From JAOUJD01 sp963726405 (GTDB lineage: Bacteria > Pseudomonadota > Gammaproteobacteria > Burkholderiales > Burkholderiaceae_F): a stretch of 64,000 bases of DNA. Each line of letters opens with the position of its first letter. Position 1 is the first letter of the stretch. The notes under the pieces were generated by a model that was not told the DNA's origin, made no database searches, and was given only the letters and a program-made list of their open reading frames with translations. This document shows, in pieces, positions 35,473 to 44,423 of the stretch. Where the stretch lies: positions 1-64,000 of the forward strand of contig CAVSCF010000003.1 in the NCBI GenBank assembly GCA_963726405.1, read 5' to 3'. The position numbers and the translations under genes were made by a program.

Positions 35473-37977
35473 ATGACCTGGTCCCACCTGTTCCGACAGG
35501 CGCTGCGCATGACGTTGCGCGACTGGCGCGCCGGCGAACTGCGCCTGCTCGCCGCCGCGCTGGTGACGGCAGTAGCCGCGGTCACCAGCGTCGGCTTCCT
35601 GGTCGATCGCATACGGCTGGGGCTGGAGCGAGACGCGTCGCAACTGCTGGGGGGCGACCTCGTCCTGAGCTCCGATACGCCCATCGCCCCGCAGCTGGCC
35701 GAACAAGCGAAGGCAGCCGGCCTCGCGACGGCCAGTACGGTCGTGTTCCCGAGCATGGCGCTGAGCGAACGGGATGCCGACCGCAACGCACTGGCCGCGC
35801 TGAAAGCGGTCTCGCCCGGTTATCCGCTGCGGGGACGACTGCGCATCAGCGATGCGCCCGGCAACGCCGACCAGCCCACACAAGACATACCCGCGCCCGG
35901 AGAGGTCTGGGTGGACCCGCAACTCTTGCAGTCGCTCGGCGCGGCCGTCGGCGATCGCATCAAGCTCGGCGAGTCGACTTTTCGCATCGCGCGCGTCATC
36001 GCCATCGAGCCCGACCGCGGCGCGCAGTTCATCAGCTTCGCGCCGCGCGTGATGCTGAACATGGCGGACGTCCCGGCGACACAGCTGATCGCCACCGGCA
36101 GCCGCGTGACCTATCGATTGCTGATGGCGGGGGAGCGGGAGGCGGTGCGGGCCCACGCCACGCGGCTCGAGAAGCAACTGGCGCGCGGGCAACGGGTGGA
36201 GAGCCTCGAAGGCGGCCGTCCGGAGATGCAGCGCACGCTGGAGCGGGCCCAGCGCTTCCTGGCACTGGTGGCGCTGCTCGCGGCGATGATCGCCGCCGTC
36301 GCCGTAGCGGCGGGCGCGCGGCGCTTCTCGCTGCGCCACCTGGACTCGTGCGCCATGATGCGCTGTCTCGGGCTGGCTCAGGCCGACATCTTCCGGCTCT
36401 TCGCGCTCGAGTTTTTGATCGTGGGCCTCGGGGCCTGCGTGGTCGGCGTGGCGGCCGGCTACGGCTTCCATTTCGGGCTGCTGGCCATGCTCGGCTCGCT
36501 GATCAACACGACGCTGCCGCAGCCGTCGCTGCTGCCCGCGGTCCAGGGGTTCGCGTGCGGGCTGGTGCTGCTGCTCGGATTCGCGCTGCCGCCACTCGCG
36601 CAACTCCGCCAGGTGCCGCCGCTGCGCGTGCTGCGCAAGGACATCGGCCTGCCGACCGGGCGGGCCGCGCTCGGCTATCTCGTCGGCCTTGCCGGGTTCT
36701 TCGCGCTGCTGCTGTGGTCCTCGGACGACCTGAAGATCGGCTCGTTGACCGCGGGCGGTTTCGCGGTCGGGCTCGTGGTCTTCGCGCTCGTCGCCTGGCT
36801 CGCCTTGCAGCTTCTGAGGCCGCTGCGGGCGATGACCGGCAAGCTGGGCATTTCGTGGCGCTTTGCCCTGGCCGCCGTTCAACGGCGCCCGGCGGCGACC
36901 ATCGTGCAGCTGGTGTCGCTGGCCGTCGGCCTCATGGCGTTGCTGCTGCTCACGGTCACGCGCACCGACCTCGTCAACGCTTGGCGCAGTTCCGCGCCAG
37001 CGGACGCGCCGAACCGCTTCATCGTCAACATCCAGCCGGACCAAGTCGAGGCGCTCGGCGAGCGACTCCGCGCGGCGGGGCTGGACGCGCCGATCAATCC
37101 CATGGTGCGGGGGCGGCTCGTCGAGGTGAACGGCCGCCAGGTCGGACCGGAGAACTACACCGGTGACCGTGCGCAGCGGCTTGTCGACCGCGAGTTCAAC
37201 CTTTCCTATGCCAGCGACGCGCCGACGCACAACCGCATCACCGCGGGCCGCTGGTTCCGCGACGGTAGCGACGAGATCTCGGTCGAGGAAGGCATCGCGA
37301 ACACGCTGGGCCTGAAACTCGGCGACGCGATGACCTTCGACATCGCCGGCCAGCGGGTGACCGGTCGCATCACCAGCCTGCGCAAGGTGAACTGGGACTC
37401 GATGCGGGCCAACTTCTTCGTGATCATGCCGCCGTCTCTGCTTGCCGATAAACCCGCGAGCTTCATCACCGCCTTCCACCTTCCGGCCGCCCGCGCCAGC
37501 GTTGCGGGCGAGCTGCTGCGCGAGTTCCCCAACCTGACGGTGATCGACACCACCGCGGTATTCCGGCAGGTTCAGGCGGTGATCGACCAGGTCGTCGCCG
37601 CCGTGGAGTTCCTGTTCGTGTTCACGCTGGCCGCCGGTGTGCTCGTGCTTTATGCGGCGCTGGCTTCGAGCCGCGACGAGCGTGTGCGCGAGGCGGCGCT
37701 GCTGCGCGCGCTGGGCGCGTCGCGCCAGCAGTTGTCGCGCGCGCAGGTGGCCGAGATGATCTGTGTCGGCGGGCTGGCCGGCCTGCTTGCGGCGATCGGA
37801 GCCAGTGCCATCGGCTGGGCGCTCGCGCGTTACGCATTCGAGTTCGATTACATGGTGTCGCCGTGGGTGTTCGTGTCCGGCGTCGGCGGCGGCGCGCTCG
37901 CAGCGCTCGTCGGCGGCTGGTTCGGGCTGCGCGGCGTGCTGAAGACCCCGCCGCTGGCGACGCTGCGGGAAGCGTGA
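35473..37977 (+). CDS. Large FtsX-like ABC transporter permease (YbbP-type)
   Basis: An 834-residue inner-membrane protein with two FtsX domains. There is an N-terminal membrane segment (LRLLAAALVTAVAAVTSVGF), a large periplasmic domain (about residues 45-255), a first FtsX group of helices, a central helix cluster, a second periplasmic domain (about 515-685), and a C-terminal FtsX group starting QVVAAVEFLFVFTLAAGVLV and containing REAALLRALGASRQQL. The layout matches YbbP and related permeases of the lipoprotein/toxin-release class, which work with an ATPase of the LolD/YbbA type. No such ATPase is adjacent, which is unusual. ATG 35473 follows a weak ribosome site. Confidence 0.85.
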   Translation: MTWSHLFRQALRMTLRDWRAGELRLLAAALVTAVAAVTSVGFLVDRIRLGLERDASQLLGGDLVLSSDTPIAPQLAEQAKAAGLATASTVVFPSMALSERDADRNALAALKAVSPGYPLRGRLRISDAPGNADQPTQDIPAPGEVWVDPQLLQSLGAAVGDRIKLGESTFRIARVIAIEPDRGAQFISFAPRVMLNMADVPATQLIATGSRVTYRLLMAGEREAVRAHATRLEKQLARGQRVESLEGGRPEMQRTLERAQRFLALVALLAAMIAAVAVAAGARRFSLRHLDSCAMMRCLGLAQADIFRLFALEFLIVGLGACVVGVAAGYGFHFGLLAMLGSLINTTLPQPSLLPAVQGFACGLVLLLGFALPPLAQLRQVPPLRVLRKDIGLPTGRAALGYLVGLAGFFALLLWSSDDLKIGSLTAGGFAVGLVVFALVAWLALQLLRPLRAMTGKLGISWRFALAAVQRRPAATIVQLVSLAVGLMALLLLTVTRTDLVNAWRSSAPADAPNRFIVNIQPDQVEALGERLRAAGLDAPINPMVRGRLVEVNGRQVGPENYTGDRAQRLVDREFNLSYASDAPTHNRITAGRWFRDGSDEISVEEGIANTLGLKLGDAMTFDIAGQRVTGRITSLRKVNWDSMRANFFVIMPPSLLADKPASFITAFHLPAARASVAGELLREFPNLTVIDTTAVFRQVQAVIDQVVAAVEFLFVFTLAAGVLVLYAALASSRDERVREAALLRALGASRQQLSRAQVAEMICVGGLAGLLAAIGASAIGWALARYAFEFDYMVSPWVFVSGVGGGALAALVGGWFGLRGVLKTPPLATLREA

Positions 37978-38036
37978 CCGGTTGACGGCGCCGGCCCGGC
38001 TGCCAATACTGGCCCGATCACCCTACGAGGTCCCCT

Positions 38037-39746
38037 ATGCCGACCGCCGCCGCCCTGCAGCGGGAGTTGCGCAGCGTTCGCGCGAGTTTCGGCGCCGCCG
38101 CGGAGGCCGACAAGCGTCGGCTGCTGACGGAACTGGCGGCACGTCGCCTGCCGCGGACCGCAACGCTTGTCGCGTACCACGAAGATCTCCTGTTCATCGT
38201 CGCCTTTCCCGGCTCGATGGATGTCCGCGGCCTGGCCCTGTCCGGACTGCGCGCCTTCGGCCGGCGCGTGCGTTCGCTCGGCGCGGCGCAGCGCGCCGCG
38301 CTGTCCGGCAGCGGACTGGCCGGCACGGTGTCGCGCTATGCCATCGCGCACCCGATCGCCGAGCGACTGGTCGAGGATGACCCCCGCGCGATCGAACTCG
38401 ACTGGTCGAACGTCACCGACAGCGTCCGGCTGGACGAACTGATCGGACAGGTGCTCACCGAGGTCGAGCGCGAATCATTCGGCGTGGACATGTCGTCGCG
38501 CCACTGGGTCGACGCCGCGCGTCGCGCGGATGCCGTGTCGACGCTGCAGTGGCTCCTTCGCACCGGCGCAGCGGCGGCACCCGCCCACCGGAAGGCCTTC
38601 GCCGCCGCCTGGGACCAGGCTGAAGTGCCGGTGCGCTGGAAGCTCGGCGAATCGATGCGCTCGGCCACCCACAACCGCATCGAACGGCCGCGACCCTCGC
38701 TGCGGACCGGCTTTCGCAAGCTGGGCGAGCCTCTCGTTCGGCACGTCGAGCGGCCGCTCGAGCGGATCGAACGCCTTGGCCGCGAACCGGCGTCGCAGGT
38801 CATCGAGGTGGCGCGCTCGGCTCTCGCCGCGCGGTGCCGGGAAGTGCACGCGATGAACTACGCCAACCCGGACGAGGTGCACCTCGCGGACCTTGGAGAA
38901 GGCGTGCAACTGGCGGTGATCGGCGTGCGGCCCTCGCATCGGCTGCTGCTCGAGGCCAACTATGGCTACCTGCTCCTCGCCAACGGCGTGCCGGTGGGCT
39001 ACGGGGGCGTGTCGCCGCTCTTCAGGCAGGCGAACACGGGCATCAACGTCTTCGATCCGTTCCGCGGCAGCGAAGCGACGTTCCTGTGGGCGCAGACACT
39101 GCGCGCCTTCCGCACGCTCTTCGGTGTGCGGCGATTCATCGTCAACGGCTATCAGTTCGGAGCGGGCAACGCCGAGGCGATCGCGAGCGGCGCGTACTGG
39201 TTCTACTACCGGCTCGGCTTTCGGCCGTCGTCCGCGGAGTACCGGTCGCTGGCCGAAACCGAAGCGGCGCGGCTGCGACGCGATGGCGGGCGCAGTTCGC
39301 CCGCGACCTTGCGGCGCCTGGCCACCGGCGACCTGCACCTTGACCTGTCCGACTGGGATCCGGCCGATGCGTTCGACGAATCCGCGCTGGATCACGTCGG
39401 CACGGCGCTCGCGCGGCGACTCGCCGAGGTGCCGGTGTGGTCGCGCACCGAGGCAGCCCGCGTTCTTTCGCGAAGCGTCGAAACGGCGTGCGACGCGCGC
39501 CCAGCGCGATGGACCGGCGGGGCGCGCGATGCGTTCCAGCGACTCGCGCCGCTGGCGGGATTGCTCTCCGCCTTGCCTTCCTGGCCGAAGGCCGAACGCA
39601 GTTCGCTCGGCGCGCTGCTCCGGGCCAAAGGCGGGACCGGGGAACGCGACTTCGCGCAACGGGCAACCGAGTGTCCGCGCTTCTATCGGGAACTCGCGGG
39701 GGTCCTGGCAGGCGCCGCCCGCGCGAAGGGACACGCGGCACGATGA
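38037..39746 (+). CDS. Uncharacterised protein with GNAT-like core, paralogue 2
   Basis: A 569-residue protein related to the one at 29528-31210. Shared landmarks are YHEDLLFIVAFP (LHEVLCFLRAYP in the other), SGSGLAGT (SGIAGT), NYANPDEV, NGVPVGYGGV, FDPFRGSEATF, YQFGAGNAEAIASGAYWFYY and LGFRP. Conservation is highest in residues 273-397, the presumed GNAT-like core. Function is unknown. The gene overlaps the next one, a truncated haemoglobin, by ATGA, so the two are co-translated, unlike paralogue 1. It is a single soluble chain without signal peptide. Confidence 0.77.
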   Translation: MPTAAALQRELRSVRASFGAAAEADKRRLLTELAARRLPRTATLVAYHEDLLFIVAFPGSMDVRGLALSGLRAFGRRVRSLGAAQRAALSGSGLAGTVSRYAIAHPIAERLVEDDPRAIELDWSNVTDSVRLDELIGQVLTEVERESFGVDMSSRHWVDAARRADAVSTLQWLLRTGAAAAPAHRKAFAAAWDQAEVPVRWKLGESMRSATHNRIERPRPSLRTGFRKLGEPLVRHVERPLERIERLGREPASQVIEVARSALAARCREVHAMNYANPDEVHLADLGEGVQLAVIGVRPSHRLLLEANYGYLLLANGVPVGYGGVSPLFRQANTGINVFDPFRGSEATFLWAQTLRAFRTLFGVRRFIVNGYQFGAGNAEAIASGAYWFYYRLGFRPSSAEYRSLAETEAARLRRDGGRSSPATLRRLATGDLHLDLSDWDPADAFDESALDHVGTALARRLAEVPVWSRTEAARVLSRSVETACDARPARWTGGARDAFQRLAPLAGLLSALPSWPKAERSSLGALLRAKGGTGERDFAQRATECPRFYRELAGVLAGAARAKGHAAR

Positions 39747-40138
39747 ACGCACCGACAGGTCCGACGGCGTACGAGCGCCTGGGCGGCGACGCCGCGGTGC
39801 GGGCCCTCGTCGACCGCTTCTACGACCTGATGGACCTGGAGCCGCAGTACAGGGAATTGCGCAGCACGCATGGAAACGAACTCGGCCACGCACGCGACAA
39901 GCTCTACTGGTTCGTCAGCGGCTGGCTCGGCGGGCCGGATCACTACATCGAGCGGTTCGGCCATCCGCGTCTCCGCGCGCGCCACCTGCCGTTCGCGATC
40001 GGCGTTCGAGAGCGCGACCAGTGGCTCGCCTGCATGAACCAGGCGATGGTCGAATGCGGCGTCGACGAGGACCTGCGGGTGCGACTGCTGCAGGCTTTCT
40101 TCCAGACGGCGGACTGGATGCGCAATCAGGCGGGCTGA
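39743..40138 (+). CDS. Group II truncated haemoglobin
   Basis: A 131-residue globin of the 2-over-2 type. Features: YERLGGDAAVRALVDRFYDLM at the start, proximal His in RARHLPFAIG, and ERDQWLACMNQAMVE with the conserved Trp. These proteins bind O2 or NO and are linked to nitrosative-stress defence or redox sensing. Its ATG overlaps the stop of paralogue 2, implying a functional link with that unknown family. Confidence 0.88.
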   Translation: MNAPTGPTAYERLGGDAAVRALVDRFYDLMDLEPQYRELRSTHGNELGHARDKLYWFVSGWLGGPDHYIERFGHPRLRARHLPFAIGVRERDQWLACMNQAMVECGVDEDLRVRLLQAFFQTADWMRNQAG

Positions 40139-40156
40139 GGGCCAGTCAGCACCGTC

Positions 40157-40339
40157 GTGGACCGGCGGATAGACCCCCGGGCGGGCAGGGTCAGGCCGTT
40201 GAAGCGTGCGGGGCCGCGCTGCCTGCTGATGCCCGGCGACCTGCGCGACCCGGCCAACGTCTTCCTCGCCTCGAATGCCGACTCCCCGTACATCACCGGG
40301 ATCGTGCTCGAGGTGATGGGCGGCGAGACGACCGGCTGA
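40157..40339 (+). pseudogene. C-terminal remnant of a short-chain dehydrogenase
   Basis: Only the last ~35 codons look like protein: GDLRDPANVFLASNADSPYI followed by TGIVLEVMGG, the standard C-terminal segment of SDR enzymes (P..ia..v.fLaSd.s.yitG..l.vdGG). The Rossmann domain and the YxxxK catalytic site are missing, and the codons before it are unrelated. It is a fossil left by deletion; expression is unlikely. Confidence 0.7.
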
Positions 40340-40431
40340 TCGCTCGCTGTCAATTTTCACGGGGGCGGCTTCATCGCCGCTCCCCCGCCTGGCTCGCGGC
40401 ATGAGCCTTGGTCGCCCGTATCATCGACAGG

Positions 40432-41847
40432 ATGACCGAAACGAACCTCCTCATCCTCATCGTCATTCTCGGGGTCGCGCTGCTGCTGGCCCTGATCGCC
40501 CTCGTCGTCGCGGTGCGTCGCGACCGCACCGCCGAACTCGATTTCCGCCTCGCCGAGCTGCGCCAGGCGATCGCGCAGGATGGCGAGCGCCTGGAGCGCG
40601 AACTGCGCACCGCCGTGGAAAGCACCTCGGCGCAGGTCCGGGTGGAAACCAGCGCACGGCTGGCCGAAGTGCAGACCGGGCTGACCCAGCAGATGAACGG
40701 CGTCGCGACCATGCAGGGCCAGCAACTGCTGGGCTTCGGCCAGCAGGTCGCGAAGGTCAACGAGGCGGCCGACGGGGCCGCGCGCGCCAACCGGGAGGAG
40801 AGCGCCAAGCAACTGAAGGACTTCGGAACCCTGATGCAGCAGCAACTGGCAGACATGAGCCGCCGCATCCAGAACGATCTCGCCGAAGTGCGCAACACGC
40901 TGCAGACGCAGTTGCTGACGCTGCAGCAGGGCAACGAACTGAAGCTCGACCAGATGCGCGCCACGGTCGAAGAGAAGCTCCAGACCACGCTGGAGGCGCG
41001 CCTGGGCGAATCGTTCCGCCTCGTGTCGGAGCGGCTGGAGCAGGTGCACAAGGGTCTGGGCGAGATGCAGACGCTCGCAACGGGCGTGGGCGACCTGAAA
41101 CGGGTGCTGACCAACGTGAAGACGCGCGGCGGATTCGGCGAGGTGCAGTTGGGCGCGCTGCTGGAGCAGGTGCTGACCCGCGACCAGTACGACACCAACG
41201 TGGCCACTCGTCCCGGCTCGAAGGATCGGGTCGAGTACGCGATCAAGCTTCCAGGCCGCGAGCAGCCGTGCTGGCTGCCGATCGACGCCAAGTTCCCCAT
41301 CGAGGACTACGAGCGGTTGCACCACGCGCAGGAGCGGGTGGACCTTCCCGCCGTGGAAGAGGCGGGCCGCGCGCTGGAAAACCGCATCAAGCTCGAGGCG
41401 CGTCGGATCCGCGAAAAGTACGTGGAGGTGCCTCACACGACCGACTTCGCGCTGCTCTTCCTGCCGACCGAGGGGCTCTACGCGGAAGTGCTGCGCCGCC
41501 CCGGTCTGGTCGACAACCTGCAGCGCGAGCAGCGTGTCATCGTGACCGGACCGACGACGCTCGCGGCCATCCTCAACAGCCTGCAGATGGGGTTCCGCAC
41601 GATCGCCCTCGAGCAACGCTCCGCCGAAGTCTGGCAAGTCCTCGGTGCCGTAAAAACGGAGTTCGGGAAGTTCGGCGACGTGCTGGCCCGTGTGAAGGAC
41701 CAGTTGCAGGCGGCCTCCAACACGATCGAAAAGGCCGAGACGCGCACGCGCCAGATGGACCGCGCGCTCAAGTCGGTGGAAGGCTTGCCGGCCGAGCAGG
41801 CCATCCAGCTGTTGCCGCCCGTGGCGGACGATCAGCCTTCGCCCTGA
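40432..41847 (+). CDS. rmuC: RmuC-family DNA recombination protein
   Basis: A 471-residue protein with an N-terminal membrane helix (LLILIVILGVALLLALIALV), a long coiled coil (about residues 35-210), then the RmuC nuclease-like domain: VKTRGGFGEVQLGALLEQVL, DRVEYAIKLPG, LPIDAKFPIEDYERL and FLPTEGLYAEVLRRPGL. RmuC limits inversions at short repeats. Length and order fit the family. It stands as a single gene between a decayed SDR fragment and the convergent aroG. Confidence 0.95.
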   Translation: MTETNLLILIVILGVALLLALIALVVAVRRDRTAELDFRLAELRQAIAQDGERLERELRTAVESTSAQVRVETSARLAEVQTGLTQQMNGVATMQGQQLLGFGQQVAKVNEAADGAARANREESAKQLKDFGTLMQQQLADMSRRIQNDLAEVRNTLQTQLLTLQQGNELKLDQMRATVEEKLQTTLEARLGESFRLVSERLEQVHKGLGEMQTLATGVGDLKRVLTNVKTRGGFGEVQLGALLEQVLTRDQYDTNVATRPGSKDRVEYAIKLPGREQPCWLPIDAKFPIEDYERLHHAQERVDLPAVEEAGRALENRIKLEARRIREKYVEVPHTTDFALLFLPTEGLYAEVLRRPGLVDNLQREQRVIVTGPTTLAAILNSLQMGFRTIALEQRSAEVWQVLGAVKTEFGKFGDVLARVKDQLQAASNTIEKAETRTRQMDRALKSVEGLPAEQAIQLLPPVADDQPSP

Positions 41848-41880
41848 CCGCGTTGACCTGCGGTCCGCAGCGCGCGACGT

Positions 41881-42993
41881 TCAGGCGCTGCACGCGGCGC
41901 TGCCGCGTGTGGCTACGACCGACGCGAGTTCGTCGCGCGCGCGCAGCAGCACGCTGCGGGTCGTCTCCCAGTCGATGCAGGCATCGGTGACCGAGACGCC
42001 GTACTTCAGTTGAGCCAGGTCCGACGGAATCGCCTGGTTGCCCGCGTGCAGGTGGCTCTCGAGCATCATGCCGACGATCGCCTGCGACCCTTCCTTCATC
42101 TGGTGCACGCAGTCCATCAGCACCAGCGGCTGCAGCGAGGGATCCTTCAGCGAGTTGGCGTGCGAACAATCGACGACGATGTTGGCCGGCAGCCGCGCCT
42201 TCTGCAGCGCACGCTCGGCGAGCTTGACGCTGACCGTGTCGTAATTCGGGCGTCCGCCGCCGCCCCGCAGCACGAGGTGGCCGTGCGGATTGCCGCGCGT
42301 GCGGACGATGGCGGTGCGGCCCTCGGCGTTGATGCCGAGAAAACTGTGCGGGTGCGCCGCCGACTGGATCGCGTTCACCGCGACGTCGAGGCCGCCATCG
42401 GTCCCGTTCTTGAATCCGACCGGCGTCGACAGCCCGCTGGCCATCTCGCGGTGCGTCTGCGATTCGGTCGTGCGCGCGCCGATGGCGTACCAGCTGATGA
42501 GATCCGCGAGGTACTGCGGGGACAGCGGGTCGAGCGCCTCGGAGCCGGTCGGCAGGCCGAGCTCCGCGAGATCGACCAGCAGGCGGCGCGCGGCGTTGAT
42601 GCCTTCTTCGATGTGGAAGGAGTCGTCCATGCGCGGATCGTTGACGTAACCCTTCCAGCCGGTCGAGGTGCGCGGTTTCTCGAAATACACGCGCATCACG
42701 ATGAAGATCTGATCGGCCACTTCCGACGCGAGCTCCTTGAGCCGTTGCGCGTAGTCCATCGCCGCCGCCGGATCGTGGATCGAGCACGGGCCGACGACGA
42801 CGAACGGACGGTGATCCCGACGCTCGAGGATCGCGCGCAACGCGGCGCGGCCGGCCTCCACGGTGCGGGCCGCGGCCTCGGTGAGCGGCGCCGCCGCGTG
42901 CACGGCCGCGGGCGTCGGCATCGTGTCGAAGCCGACGACGTTGACGTTTTCCAGGGCGTCAGCACGCCGGGTGGGCAGGTTCGGTGCGTTCAT
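41881..42993 (-). CDS. aroG: 3-deoxy-7-phosphoheptulonate synthase, type I
   Basis: A 370-residue DAHP synthase of the AroF/AroG/AroH class, the first step of aromatic amino-acid synthesis (PEP + erythrose 4-phosphate). Motifs: GPCSIHDPAAAMDYAQRL, MRVYFEKPRTSTGWKG, FKNGTDGG and VDCSHANSLKDP. The N-terminal ~30 residues are an extension beyond the catalytic core. Which amino acid inhibits it cannot be told from sequence; aroG is used as the general betaproteobacterial label. Its start overlaps the aminotransferase stop by ATGA, so they form a two-gene operon. Confidence 0.93.
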   Translation of the reverse strand: MNAPNLPTRRADALENVNVVGFDTMPTPAAVHAAAPLTEAAARTVEAGRAALRAILERRDHRPFVVVGPCSIHDPAAAMDYAQRLKELASEVADQIFIVMRVYFEKPRTSTGWKGYVNDPRMDDSFHIEEGINAARRLLVDLAELGLPTGSEALDPLSPQYLADLISWYAIGARTTESQTHREMASGLSTPVGFKNGTDGGLDVAVNAIQSAAHPHSFLGINAEGRTAIVRTRGNPHGHLVLRGGGGRPNYDTVSVKLAERALQKARLPANIVVDCSHANSLKDPSLQPLVLMDCVHQMKEGSQAIVGMMLESHLHAGNQAIPSDLAQLKYGVSVTDACIDWETTRSVLLRARDELASVVATRGSAACSA

Positions 42994-44184
42994 GTCATGG
43001 CCTTGGCCCGTTGCAGGCGCTCGAGCGCCGTTCGCAGCGTCTCGTCCTTCTTCGCGAAACAGAAACGTACGACGCGGTTCTCGCACGGCTGGTCGTAGAA
43101 CACCGAAACCGGAATCACCGCGACGCCGTAATCGACGATCATTCTCTGCGCGAACTCCGCTTCGGGAAGCGTCGAGACCGCACTGTAGTCGGCGAGCAGG
43201 AAGTACGTGCCGGGACAGGGCAACACCTTGAAGGGTGTGTCTCGCAGGCCGTTGCTGAAGAGGTCGCGCTTGGCCTGGTAGAACGCCGGCAGGTTCGTGT
43301 ACGGCGCCGGGTCGGCCAGGTAAGCGGCAAAGGCGTGCTGCGCGGGCGTGTTCACCGCGAACACCATGAACTGATGCACCTTGCGGAACTCGGCGGTCAG
43401 TTCCTTCGGTGCGCAGGCGTATCCCACCTTCCAGCCCGTGGTGTGGAAAGTCTTGCCGAAGCTCGAAACGACGACGCTGCGCGCGGCGAGCAGCGGCGAA
43501 CGCATCACCGAACGGTGCGCCACGCCGTCGAACACGATGTGCTCGTACACCTCGTCCGACAGCAGCAGGACGCCGGTCTCGGCGACGATGCGCTCCAGTG
43601 CAGCGAGATCGTCGTCGCCCAGCACGCGCCCGGTCGGGTTGTGCGGGAAGTTGATCATCAGCAGCCGCGTCTTCGGCGTGATGGCGGCGCGGATGCGGTC
43701 CCAGTCGGGCGCATAGCGCGCGCGCGGCGTCCAGCGGGACGAACACCGGACGCCCGCCGGCCAGTTCGATCGACGGCACGTAGCTGTCGTACACGGGTTC
43801 GAGCACGACGACCTCGTCGCCGGGCTGCACGAGCGCGAGCACCGCCGTCATGATGGCCTGCGTGGCGCCCGCGGTGACCGTGACCTCCGCATCGGCGTCG
43901 TAGCGGTGCCCGTACAGCGCGGCGTTCTTCGCGGCGATGGCCTCGCGCAAAGCCGGCACGCCGGTCATCGGCGCGTACTGGTTGTGGCCCGCCCGCACGG
44001 CCTCGGCGAGCCGGGTCTGCAGGCGCTCGTCGCAGTTGAAGTCGGGGAATCCCTGGCCCAGGTTCACCGCGCTGTGCTTCAACGCGAGCTGGGACATCAC
44101 CGTGAAGATCGTCGTGCCGACGCGGGGCAGCTTGCTGGCCGCCAGGCGAGGGGTCACTGAAACCGGGGCGAGACGCTCGTTCAC
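42990..44184 (-). pseudogene. PLP-dependent aminotransferase (methionine aminotransferase-like), one frameshift
   Basis: A class I aminotransferase of about 397 residues once one frameshift is corrected. N-terminal part: SKLPRVGTTIFTVMSQLA, VNLGQGFPDF and TVTAGATQAIMTAVLAL. C-terminal part, in another frame: MINFPHNPTGRV, LLSDEVYEHIVF and the PLP lysine in SSFGKTFHTTGWKVGY. The frame changes near 43720 in the run GCGCGCGCGC, where one base too many or too few separates PLDAA from YAPDW. Such a slip at an alternating GC tract may be a sequencing artefact. GTG 44184 is the probable start. The family uses methionine, aromatic amino acids or kynurenine; a link to aromatic synthesis fits the overlap with aroG. 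Confidence 0.82.
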
Positions 44185-44252
44185 GATCGGTTTTCGAGAA
44201 AAAACAGGGACTTGTGAATGCGGCGAATTATACTTTCGCGGCTTGCAGTCCC

Positions 44253-44423
44253 ATGAGAACAATGAAGCGCCACGACGAAGCCGCTCTCCACGCGGACAGC
44301 ATCAAAGCCGCGTTCTTCCCGAAGGGGAAGGTGCCGATCGATCTTCAGTGCAACGCGGCGCACGCCGGCCCGGTCGTCAGCCAGCGGCGCAGCAGCCGGC
44401 ATCGGAAGCGCCGCACCCCATGA
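44253..44423 (+). CDS. Possible small basic protein upstream of the M14 gene
   Basis: A 56-codon frame beginning MRTMKRHDEAALHADSIKAA and ending in an Arg-rich tail, in the divergent region upstream of the carboxypeptidase. Its stop overlaps the next start as ATGA, which favours real translation, but no ribosome site is visible and no family is recognised. It could be a leader or simply chance. Confidence 0.3.
   Translation: MRTMKRHDEAALHADSIKAAFFPKGKVPIDLQCNAAHAGPVVSQRRSSRHRKRRTP

Noticed and set aside
35230..37479. 749-codon minus-strand frame opposite the FtsX-like permease
   Set aside because: Composition dominated by Arg, Gly, His and Gln with no motifs; it is the antisense shadow of a clear permease gene.
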